A DNA stretch of 28,457 bases. It comes from Conidiobolus incongruus B7586. Lineage: Eukaryota > Entomophthoromycota > Entomophthoromycetes > Entomophthorales > Conidiobolaceae. Positions within the stretch are counted from its first letter, which is position 1. Every line of letters starts with the position of its first letter. Shown here in pieces: positions 19,749 through 28,457 of this stretch. The notes under the pieces are model-generated. The model saw only the letters and a list, made by a program, of their open reading frames with translations. It was not told the DNA's origin and did not search any database. The stretch covers positions 1 through 28,457 of the forward strand of contig JNEM01008516.1 of the NCBI GenBank assembly GCA_000697335.1, written 5' to 3'. The translations under genes were made by a program, and so were the position numbers.

Positions 19749-21059
19749 ATGAAGACAGCTGGTAAACCACAATTAACAACAGAATAATATTTGATATTAA
19801 TCAATATATGCATAGTTCCTCCTCTTCTCAGTACTAAATACGTTCAAGAAAATTTAAAAAAATTAGTATTACTCGATGCCAGTTGGTACATGCCTAATGT
19901 TCAGAGAAATCCTTTCAAAGAATTCCAAACTTTGAGACTACCTGTAAGTTATGGTTATCTTTTAAAATTTATTTTATAATGATATATTTTGTTGTAAATC
20001 TAGACCAGTCGATTTTTTGATATTGATGATATTAAAGATCATAATTCTAAATTACCTCATATGTTACCCTCACCTGAAGTCTTTTCTCAACACATGGGTA
20101 AAATTTATTAAATTGTATATTTTTAATATATTCTAATAATCAATATTTTATTTAGAAAGACTAAAAATTCAACCTAATGATCATGTTGTTGTTTATGATA
20201 CTCAAGGGGTTTTTTCGTCACCAAGAGTTTTCTGGACTTTTAAAGTACAGAAACTCAAATGAGTTTATTGAATATATTAATTAATTTTTATTTAGGCTTT
20301 TAATCATGATAAAATATCAGTATTAAATGGAGGCCTTCCACAATGGAAACTAGAGGGAAGAGAATTAGTTACCGATTTATATTCATCAAATGAGCTTGAT
20401 TCAATTCCTAACGTAATTTCATATTAAGTTTTGTATTTTATAACCTAATTGATCTAATTACTATAGACCCAATATCCTGTACCTCATTTAAATTCAAAGT
20501 TATTGAAAGGATATAATCAAGTATTAGATATTGTCAAACAGAAAGAAACCAATATTCAAATCTTTGATGCTAGACCAACCCCTAGGTATATATTTATATA
20601 TACATCATACACTATATTTTATCATTGACAAATAATAGGTTTACTGGAGAACAACCTGAACCTAGACCTGAGCTTTCTTCAGGACACATGCCACATAGCC
20701 AAAGTTTGCCTTTTAATATATTTATCAAAGAGGAGCAAGGAGTAAAATTGTTCAAATCACCTGAGGAAATTCAGAGTATTATTAAAGAAAAAGGAATTGA
20801 CCTTCATAGACCTATTATCAATACATGTGGTAAGTTATTATTGGTTAAACAATATTTAGACAGATCATATTAAGGTTTCGTTATAGGTAGCGGAATTACT
20901 GCTTCGCTTTTATATTTTGGTTTAAAGTATGCCAGCTCATTCCCAATTGATTCCAATGAATCATCAGTCAACGTTGAAGATTACGACATTTCCGTTTATG
21001 ATGGCTCTTGGACAGAATACGCATCCAAAGAATCCAGCATCATTCTTAAGAATGATTAA
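19749..21059 (+). CDS. Two-domain sulfurtransferase (rhodanese / 3-mercaptopyruvate type)
   Basis: Eight exons: 19749-19761, 19816-19943, 20004-20097, 20156-20244, 20296-20412, 20467-20585, 20639-20829 and 20887-21059, giving 307 residues. The first exon is only 13 nt; joining it yields MKTAVPPLLSTKYVQENL, the usual start of the family. The N-terminal inactive rhodanese domain carries LDASWYMP, RFFDIDDIKDH and LPHMLPSPEVF. The C-terminal catalytic domain carries IFDARPTPRF, a GHMPHSQSLPF block and the active-site loop C250-GSGITA, followed by VYDGSWTEYA. CGSG(I/V)TA is the loop of 3-mercaptopyruvate sulfurtransferases, while thiosulfate rhodaneses have CRKGVTA (family knowledge). It probably moves sulfur from 3-mercaptopyruvate to thiol acceptors; a tRNA-thiolation role like yeast Tum1 is possible. 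It converges on the arrestin gene. Confidence 0.9.
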
Positions 21060-21395
21060 ACATTTATTTAATTTTTTTTCTATATATTTCAAATATAAAT
21101 AAAGTACAACGATCTTTATTTCATAATTTTAAAAAATTTTCTTTAATGATCAATTGTATCAAATATACTAATTTTAATTATTAATATTAGATTATTGAGC
21201 TAATATTATAAAATATAATAAAATTAATTTCTTTAGCTTCTAATTGATTATTAATTATAATATATTAAATTTTATATTTGGTTTTAATAAGTTTGATAAT
21301 ATTAATATATAATAAAATAATAAATCTTTTATAATAAGTGCTTTACATTCTCCTCATTTAATGAATAATATATCAATAAATATATTTATTAGAGA
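21060..21395. other. Short convergent spacer
   Basis: Separates the 3' ends of the sulfurtransferase and arrestin genes. An AATAAA at 21098-21103 is a plausible poly(A) signal for the former. Nothing else is seen. Confidence 0.5.
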
Positions 21396-22496
21396 TCAAT
21401 CTAAAGAGTATGAAGGAGGAGGAATATATGTTGGTGGACTGCCCATTTCTAAACATTCTTTAGGATAAGCTTGAAGTTGAACAGGGATAATGAGGGTAAT
21501 AGATTTGTTTCTAAATATTGGGAATTGAAACTGGATTTTAAGTAAATGCTGAACAGATATTAGTAAAGTATCAGTAGAAAATTTGAGCTTTGGTCCTTTG
21601 AAAATCCATAATAACGCTTCTAATTGAATCAGTTCCTGATCTCTTTTTGAGGAGAGATGGATGTTCCTGACTACATATGCTTTTGTATTATGCTTGACTT
21701 GAGTTGGGTCATCGATGTTGGATAGTAAAGATGTCTTCTGTATAATACTAATAGAAATAGATTTTGGCCAGTGTACACCGGATCGTAACTTTTGAATTTC
21801 TAGCTTTAAACCTGTATATTTTTCGTTGGGAAAAATTACTTTAGGAATATGCAGTTTTATCATTAAACTATGTTCAACATGCAGTATTTCTTGGTAAGGT
21901 AGAGGTTGATGGGGTTCATAAGCATTCAAGCAACATCTGAGAACCTTGAAAGGATGGATTAGCTTCATGGGCGTGAATTGAGGTGATTTGATGGAAACAA
22001 TTACAGAATAGGATATTTTGGCTAGAAAAGTATCATATGTACTTGGCAATTCTTTGTTAATCATGAATTCGAAGGGTAAGTAGTGCTGCCTTGCTCCAAA
22101 TCGCATTGGTTGACTAGGCATCACGATTGATTGAATCAAATGAAGAAATTGATGTTTACTACCTTGAGAGGGCATGGTCTGAAATTTTCTAAATAATTTA
22201 GGTGTAGATTTAATACTCGACTCGCCAATTATTTCAACATGAAATTCTTCTAAAACGATTTCCCTCAACATATGCACTCTTACAACTCCTTGTATAATGG
22301 TTCGTTCCTTTGACTCTGCTCCTAAGCATGCCATATCGTTGGCCATATGAATATTGCAAGATACAATAGATTTCAGATGTGGCAGTGTAGATTGATTCCT
22401 ACCCACAAAATTACTAATGGTGGCATGTCTCTTTACATCACTATTCTTCCATTTAGGATTGGAAGATATTTCAAAAGATCTGCTAATTAAAACCAT
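21396..22496 (-). CDS. Alpha-arrestin with two C-terminal PPxY motifs
   Basis: 366 residues, no intron. The arrestin fold is visible as beta-rich sequence. The N-terminal half has TIIQGVVRVHMLREIVLEEF and EIIGESSIKS, then YLPFEFMINKELPSTYDTF, the classic arrestin 'LPFEF...LPSTYd' segment, and SYSVIVSI. The second half (from about 195) is the arrestin-C-like domain. The tail holds PPTY (354-357) and PPSY (360-363), only two residues apart and three residues from the end. Known role of the family: adaptors that recruit a Nedd4/Rsp5-type ubiquitin ligase through its WW domains to plasma-membrane transporters for endocytosis. The protein is short compared with yeast ART proteins and nearer to animal ARRDC size. 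Being intronless sets it apart from its multi-exon neighbours. Confidence 0.88.
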   Translation of the reverse strand: MVLISRSFEISSNPKWKNSDVKRHATISNFVGRNQSTLPHLKSIVSCNIHMANDMACLGAESKERTIIQGVVRVHMLREIVLEEFHVEIIGESSIKSTPKLFRKFQTMPSQGSKHQFLHLIQSIVMPSQPMRFGARQHYLPFEFMINKELPSTYDTFLAKISYSVIVSIKSPQFTPMKLIHPFKVLRCCLNAYEPHQPLPYQEILHVEHSLMIKLHIPKVIFPNEKYTGLKLEIQKLRSGVHWPKSISISIIQKTSLLSNIDDPTQVKHNTKAYVVRNIHLSSKRDQELIQLEALLWIFKGPKLKFSTDTLLISVQHLLKIQFQFPIFRNKSITLIIPVQLQAYPKECLEMGSPPTYIPPPSYSLD

Positions 22497-25280
22497 TCAA
22501 AATAAATTAAGATAATTTTTGATATAAATGAATATTTATAATTGATATATAAAAACAGGCTTAATCAAATCATAAAATGATTTTGTTCAATATTGAAGTA
22601 TATTAATGAATATTAGAGATGAAGATGAAATGTAATTAATGAAAGCTTGGTAAAAAATAAACAATATCGTCCTACCAAGTTAATATATATTCATTCAGGT
22701 TCAAATCAGTTTCACTTAAAAACTTATTTATTTTGAATCAATGAACCTAACTCAATTTAGTGAAGATCCGAAAATTTTTAGTCATATCAGCCTAATTTAT
22801 CAATTTTGAATCTTTCGATTTCATTGGTTCATAGACTAGTACTCAAAATAAATTAGTGGTGACTGATCTTTACACTAGATGATAATGGAAAAATTGGTGA
22901 CTATCCTCCTTTTTACACGAACTCCTCCAATATCCTTTAAGAATTCTTCATATTGTATTCTTAATATGAGTTAATGGAATAAATGAAATTGATTCTTTAA
23001 TATTAAAAACCTTAAAATTTTTTCATAGTAATCTCCGCAAATTTATTTGTTTCATAAACAGTTTAGCTTCTTATTATTGGTTACCTTGACCAAAATTGAT
23101 ATTTTATTTAATATAAAAAATTTAGATTTCAATTGATTCAAACTAAAATTAATGAAAAGATATTATTATTGATGATAACAATAAAAGTTGATTGAGGCTA
23201 ATTCATTGAAAGTACTTATTAAAACTAATAAATTTATTCTATCTTAAAACTGATTTTTCTATTTTATGAAAACTTGATGCTACTGCCACTTGATAATACT
23301 ACTTTATTATTAAGATCAATCGAAAAAAAATTAAATATTGAAAATATAGCTAAATTCTGGTCCACTAATTTATTATATACTTGTTAATATAATTTTAATC
23401 AAAAATGAATGTTATGACAAATATATGATTTTATTCCTTATCAGGATCACGAGATTAAATTAACCTAAATCAACGAATTATATTTGGGCTAATGTATTCA
23501 CTTAAATCGACATAAAGACTTTATTTCAAAATTTATTCTTTGAATATAATATCATTTAGATAAAAAATATGCTACGAATTGAAAATAATAATTAATATAA
23601 TACCTATGGGTATATATCAACTCACAAACTTTCCATTATATAGTGGAATATTAACATTATAATTATATTATTGACTAGGAAATAGGTCTATATTTTTGAA
23701 ATTTAGAAGCATGATTCTGTTTTGCAAATGTTTGATTGAATATCAATTTTGATATTAATGAATATAAATCATTAAATAAATTAGTTTAATATCATTATTT
23801 GGATATCGCTGTATTTTATTACATTATGTTTGAATAATGATATTTATAATATAGCATTTAAATAATAAATCCTTTTTGGAATAATACTAAGCAAAATGAT
23901 TGATATTGCACATAATGAATAATATGATCATTATATATGATATTATAAAACTAATGTTTTCAGCAACCAATACCTAAATTTTGATTCATTAATGTTGCTC
24001 TCATGAGTTGTTTGAAAATCCAATACATAAACATAAATGTCAAGATATATGATTTGATTTATTTATTATCATTTAAACTATTTACATGAATTACAGACAA
24101 CCCACAATTGGTCAAATTTTAGATTTTCAACAAAATGGATACATTCATTTTAAAATTCAAAATTTAATTCAATTTTACTTAATATAAATTTAAAAATTAA
24201 TCAAATGAACTTAATAATACTTAACATATTGAATAAATAATTGAAAAAACTCTTATTAAAATGTATAAAAACATTAAGTTATCGAGGGTTCTCTGTATTA
24301 ATATACAAGTTAAATAATATTTAATTGATGTTAAATCATCTAAAAAAATACATAAATTTATGATTGATAGATTTGAATCAATTCAATTGAATTTTTAATT
24401 TATAGATTTAATTAATATAATTTGGCAATAAAATTGTTATATTAAAATATGATTAAATATGTTTAAACTATAATTATGTTATATATTCAAAAAATTGGTT
24501 TATTAATTCACAATTTCATCATTTTTATTAATAAAATAATGATTCAATATTCATCTCCACTCTCATATCTTAAAGTACTTGAGCTACCAATCATGTATCA
24601 ACATTTGGAAATTAGGTTATCAGCCCAAGTAATCAATTTAATTTTGAATTTAATTTAAATTTTCAATATTGGATGGTGTGCAATTTCTAAATTTAGAAAT
24701 ATAAAATATTATCTTATATACTAATATATAATATTTAAAATAATTAAATTCATTTGAATTAATAAATGGTAATTGTGGTTAAATAAACTATAAAGACTAA
24801 TAAAAGTTATAATATTAGAAATTCTGGAGTTATAGTTGTAGAACCATTATACAATATTATAATCAATGTTTTATCAGAAATGGCATAATTGTATTTAAAT
24901 TTTGATACGTTGATTTTATATTTAACAAAATATCATGAATTATAATATTATATAATGTTGTTTATATTACTTTTGAAAAACTTTTAATATTACATATAAA
25001 TCAAAATAACATGTATACATTTTAATCACACTTTTCAATATATCAAGTATATATTTGATAATCTAATTTCTTTGATAAATGGCAAATTTGATCAGTTTTG
25101 TTCAAATTCAATAGAATATTCTCATGCTTGCTGTTGATTGGGTGTTGATCTTATGCTATTTTTAGCCATATAATACACCAAAAAAAAATCATATAAATTA
25201 GTAGTTCAGGCTTAAAATTGAATTTACTTTGTATTATATCTAATTTTAATCTAATATTTTGAACAATAATATATATCATA
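22497..25280. other. Long intergenic region upstream of the SRA1-like gene
   Basis: 2.8 kb of AT-rich DNA with no convincing gene. Around 22860-22965 the composition is more coding-like (one plus-strand frame gives DDNGKIGDYPPFYTNSSNIL), but stops follow on both sides and I recognise nothing; it may be a relic. A 60-codon open frame at 24476-24658 is AT-driven and is not supported as a gene. Confidence 0.45.
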
Positions 25281-25882
25281 ATGACGATTCAAAATTACGT
25301 TGATTTCAGAGGTGATGACCACACTAAGAACGGACACTGGAATGATCCACCTTCAGTTATTTTTGCCTTGAAAACCCCTTCCAATAGCTCTTCAACCACT
25401 GATGTTAATACTCGACTCACTCAAAATCAAATTGAAACTATCGAAGAAGAGTTTAAACAGGGTTTAAACATTTTAACTCCTATATGTACTCAGGTAATTC
25501 AATATTTCAAATTATTATAATTTGGTACTGAATAATTTTGTAGGCAATGGATAAAAAAATACTACTAGATACTCAACAGAGATTAAGTCATTTATTTACC
25601 TGGTTAAATCAATTCAATACTAATGAAACAACTCCTTCGACTTCCGATATCATTTGTTTAACAAAATTACAAGAATTTTGTCAAGGTAATTATGTATTTT
25701 AAATTTATTATCATTTTTGCTAAATATATATATTTTTTATTTTAGCTATTACTAACCGAAACTATGATACTTGTTATACTATTCAAACCGAGTTAATCAC
25801 TCTTCAACTTGGAGGTGACTTGACTAAAACTTGGGTTGGATTAAAGAGATACATAGATTTATATAAGAAATATTTTCAATAA
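25281..25882 (+). CDS. SRA1: SRA1 (steroid receptor RNA activator protein) homologue
   Basis: Three exons, 25281-25493, 25544-25685 and 25746-25882, give 163 residues. The N-terminus contains GHWNDPPSVIFALKT, matching the 'RGWNDPPxFxYGL' signature of human SRA1. The C-terminal helical domain ends YDTCYTIQTELITLQ then DLTKTWVGLKRYIDLYK, matching the family's 'A..IH..L......V..WMVGVKRLI' helices. The same fold occurs at the C-terminus of the COPII protein Sec31, but the WNDPP motif favours SRA1 itself. In animals the gene also gives a non-coding RNA and modulates nuclear receptors; fungi lack those receptors, so the ancestral job is different and not visible here. The TAA stop overlaps an AATAAA. 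Confidence 0.85.
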
Positions 25883-27212
25883 AGATTCATTGCATAATAT
25901 TAACAATTTTTATTTATTAGCATTTATTTATTATACAATATTTTGAGGAGGATAAATTCCATCTTTAATAAAATTATATTTTAATTTGACATAAATTAAT
26001 TAAAAATAATGAGAATTAACTTTGAATTATCAAAGTTGATATTATAGATATGAGTAATCTAAATATTATCAAATGAAATAAAATTTATTTATATGCCACA
26101 AAAAATAATATGATTCGAATTTATATAATATTTTGAATTAATAATATTCTAAATATTTATTGATTATATTAAAAAAATAAATTGACAAATTATTATATAT
26201 TTACAATTCATTAGAATAATTTAGAATATGTCATTTTTATAATAATATCTATAGTGTTCATTTATTTTTTCAGATATATCACTTGGATTATCTGAGAAAT
26301 ATCTTTGTAGTTGGAAAATAATGCAATTTGATGAAAATCAAACAAAAATGCCAAAACTGGGGTATTTCATCCAAGAAATGATATGTTAAAAATTGATATA
26401 TAATCAAGATAAAATGTATAAATTTATACAAAATTGGATATTTAATATCAATACAGTTTAATTTTAACTTTAAAAGTTTGGTTCAAATTATATTTTGATT
26501 ATATATAAATACTTCAAATAATTTAATTCCAATAATATCTCATACAAAATACCAATATATTCAAATTATTTCATAAAATAAATACTTAGTGTTTTTAATA
26601 TAAATTTGATGAATTCATATTATACTGAATCCAAAACAAAACTCAAATAATCTTATATTCAAAAAGTATTAATACCTGTTTTAATAATTAATAATATTGA
26701 ATTAATTCAATCAAATAATAATAATAATAATAAATGAAAAATGATAATTTGATAAATTTGAGTGAAAATAGTTAGAGGTAATTGAAAAATTTTAAATATC
26801 AATTTATTTAATATATAGTTTCTATTGGAATATTATGTTATACAATATTAAATTGGCACTTTCTCCTCAAGTTAATATTATTTGAAACTTATCCAACTTA
26901 GTGAATAAAATAACTTTACGTAGAATTGATTGATTTTATGTTCAAATTAATAAATTTTATACAAAGAAAATGAGGCATTTAAAACGATGAATTTTATTTC
27001 TTTGATTACTTAAATAAAATAATGATAAAAATTGGGTAATTTGAAAATGCAAATTATAAAGACTGATATGTTAATATAGTTTTATTATTCAAATGATTAA
27101 CAATTTAGGAATTGCATTTATCAAACAATTCTTGGTTTTGTATAATTATTTATTTTGCTTTTAAAATTGAACTTTCTATTTCAATACAATATTATATCGT
27201 AGTACATATAGA

Positions 27213-27244
<32 letters not shown>

Positions 27245-27717
27245 ATTGAATATATAAAATATATCTATTCAATTGAAAATAAAATTTAGAGCTATTATTT
27301 TGTATTAAAATATCTCAATTTTTAATATTCTCAATTTAATACCTGTTTGAATTCATTACATGCTATAAGTATTTAGAGTTTATATTTTTTTAATATTGAA
27401 ATAACAAAAAATTCAAATTTTTCTTTTACATACACCGCTTTACCAATTAGTTCTAAGCTGTTAAAAACTAATAATTTTTAATTTTTAATTATATTTCTGA
27501 TTAATTGATGTATCGTGAGTGAAAAAATTATTAGTAAATAGAAATCACAAATTCAAAACCATTATATAAGTTTTTATGATGTTATTTTTTAATTAGTGAT
27601 TAAAATTTGACTGCTTTTGAATCCCATATTTCTATGAACAATAAAATCAATACATTTTTGGCTATTTAAAATATGTCAGTTTATTGTTAATTTAGATGTA
27701 GTTTAATAAATTATAGA
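25883..27717. other. Long intergenic region before the transcription factor gene
   Basis: No intact gene. AAT and AT microsatellites lie at about 26714-26732 and 27206-27243. I searched by eye for zinc-cluster exons (Cys-x2-Cys-x6-Cys) belonging to the downstream transcription factor and saw none. Confidence 0.45.
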
Positions 27718-28457
27718 ATGCTGATTTCAGTAGATAATCACATTAAATTTAGGCACTGTCAATTTCCAAGGCCAAAACCGAGTTTGAGTTCGAGATCTCC
27801 CATTTCAGGTAAAACGTCCTCAAATTTAAGGACTATGGAAAATCGGCTGCAGAGTTTAGAACGCTTAATGACTTTCGTGGGGAATCACTTAACAAAAATA
27901 AATTGGAATCTTTCAGACGAAGAAGCTAAACTAATCTTTTATCATTTATATAGATCACAAATTATTAAACGCAAGAAGGGCAAGGATCAAAGCTCTGCCA
28001 ACTACAAATTACACCAATTTTTGACATTGGAGGCAATGAAATATTGGAGAAATCAGTATCAGTTTTACTCACCCTTGAATACTAAAACATCAAGTAGCAA
28101 CTTGATGGAGAAAGTATATAGAGGATATTTCATTGAATTTGACCCTTATCATTTTTGGCTTACTCCAGAATATTTTTTTGAATCGATCATAAAACATACA
28201 CATCTTAATTTGTTAGGTCCAGTAACATGTGCTTTAGTTTTAAGGGTCACCTCAATGACAGAAAGTAATAATACTCTTCAACTAAAAGAATTTTTCCAAC
28301 AGTGCATGTATATTACTCAAACAAACTTGCCCAATATTTATTCAAATCCTACTACTGATAATGTTTTAGCCTTGCTCTTCCTTGCAATGATCTCCATATC
28401 ATTTAATGATATGATGCAATTTTATAAATATTTCACATCTGCTGCGCGAATGGCAAC
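27718..28457 (+). CDS. Fungal-specific transcription factor (zinc-cluster family), partial
   Basis: An open frame from the ATG at 27718 to the window edge, 246 complete codons, with no stop and no intron; the 3' end is outside the window. Near the start HCQFPRPKPS resembles the last cysteine and exit of a Zn2Cys6 cluster. TMENRLQSLERLM follows, the linker coiled coil typical of the family. The remainder is helical, and NVLALLFLAMISISFND plus FYKYFTSAARMAT matches the 'aLlLLa ... y...a.RmA' core of the fungal-specific regulatory domain. No complete Zn2Cys6 cluster precedes it, so either upstream exons join at an acceptor such as 27751-27752 (TTTAG before GCACTGTC) or the DNA-binding domain has been lost. 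The start is therefore uncertain. Family proteins are nuclear regulators of metabolism. Confidence 0.7.
   Translation, partial: MLISVDNHIKFRHCQFPRPKPSLSSRSPISGKTSSNLRTMENRLQSLERLMTFVGNHLTKINWNLSDEEAKLIFYHLYRSQIIKRKKGKDQSSANYKLHQFLTLEAMKYWRNQYQFYSPLNTKTSSSNLMEKVYRGYFIEFDPYHFWLTPEYFFESIIKHTHLNLLGPVTCALVLRVTSMTESNNTLQLKEFFQQCMYITQTNLPNIYSNPTTDNVLALLFLAMISISFNDMMQFYKYFTSAARMA

Noticed and set aside
24476-24658. 60-codon open frame in the 22.5-25.3 kb gap
   Set aside because: Composition follows the AT background, there is no known motif, and no splice partner is visible.
1-28457. tRNA genes, rRNA, CRISPR arrays, bacterial operons
   Set aside because: No cloverleaf with A/B box sequences, rRNA core or spaced direct-repeat array was found on either strand, and gene structure is eukaryotic throughout.

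Overview
This window looks like nuclear DNA from an early-diverging (non-Dikarya) fungus. It is very AT-rich. Genes are compact, and most are cut by many GT-AG introns of about 50-80 bp. The protein set is eukaryotic and fungal: a Mis12-complex subunit, a CCDC124/Lso2-type ribosome factor, an alpha-arrestin with PPxY motifs, and a fungal-specific transcription factor. The MT-A70 enzyme at the left end is closest, from memory of the families, to the ciliate MTA1/AMT1 DNA N6-adenine methyltransferases, which are also kept in basal fungi. A Zoopagomycota- or Entomophthoromycotina-like source is possible, but the sequence alone does not prove it.

Layout. 1-1090: gap with a possible decayed peroxiredoxin. 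1091-2035 (+): MTA1-like methyltransferase. 2793-3611 (-): CCDC124 homologue. 4262-4366 (+): possible homeobox relic. 4634-5577 (+): NNF1/PMF1-like kinetochore gene. 5760-6470 (-): decayed homologue of the U11/U12 35 kDa snRNP protein. 7830-18579 (+): five tandem, intronless paralogues of an unrecognised four-helix membrane protein (called A to E here). Each has a TATA box 76-85 bp before its ATG. A mitochondrial rhomboid protease (12964-13950) sits inside this array, between B and C. 19038-19371: a GC-richer block that looks like a solo LTR. 19749-21059 (+): two-domain sulfurtransferase with eight exons. 21396-22496 (-): alpha-arrestin. 25281-25882 (+): SRA1 homologue. 27718 to the right edge (+): fungal-specific transcription factor, cut by the window end.

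The housekeeping genes are unrelated to each other in function, so there is no operon-like logic. The coherent unit is the four-helix array. All members share strand, promoter geometry, lack of introns and richer use of C-ending codons. They differ mainly in the loop between helices 1 and 2 and in an Asn-Pro-rich C-terminal tail. This is the best candidate for an undescribed system here. Several decayed host genes lie in the gaps. The most informative is the minor-spliceosome relic, which raises the question of whether this lineage has lost U12-type splicing.
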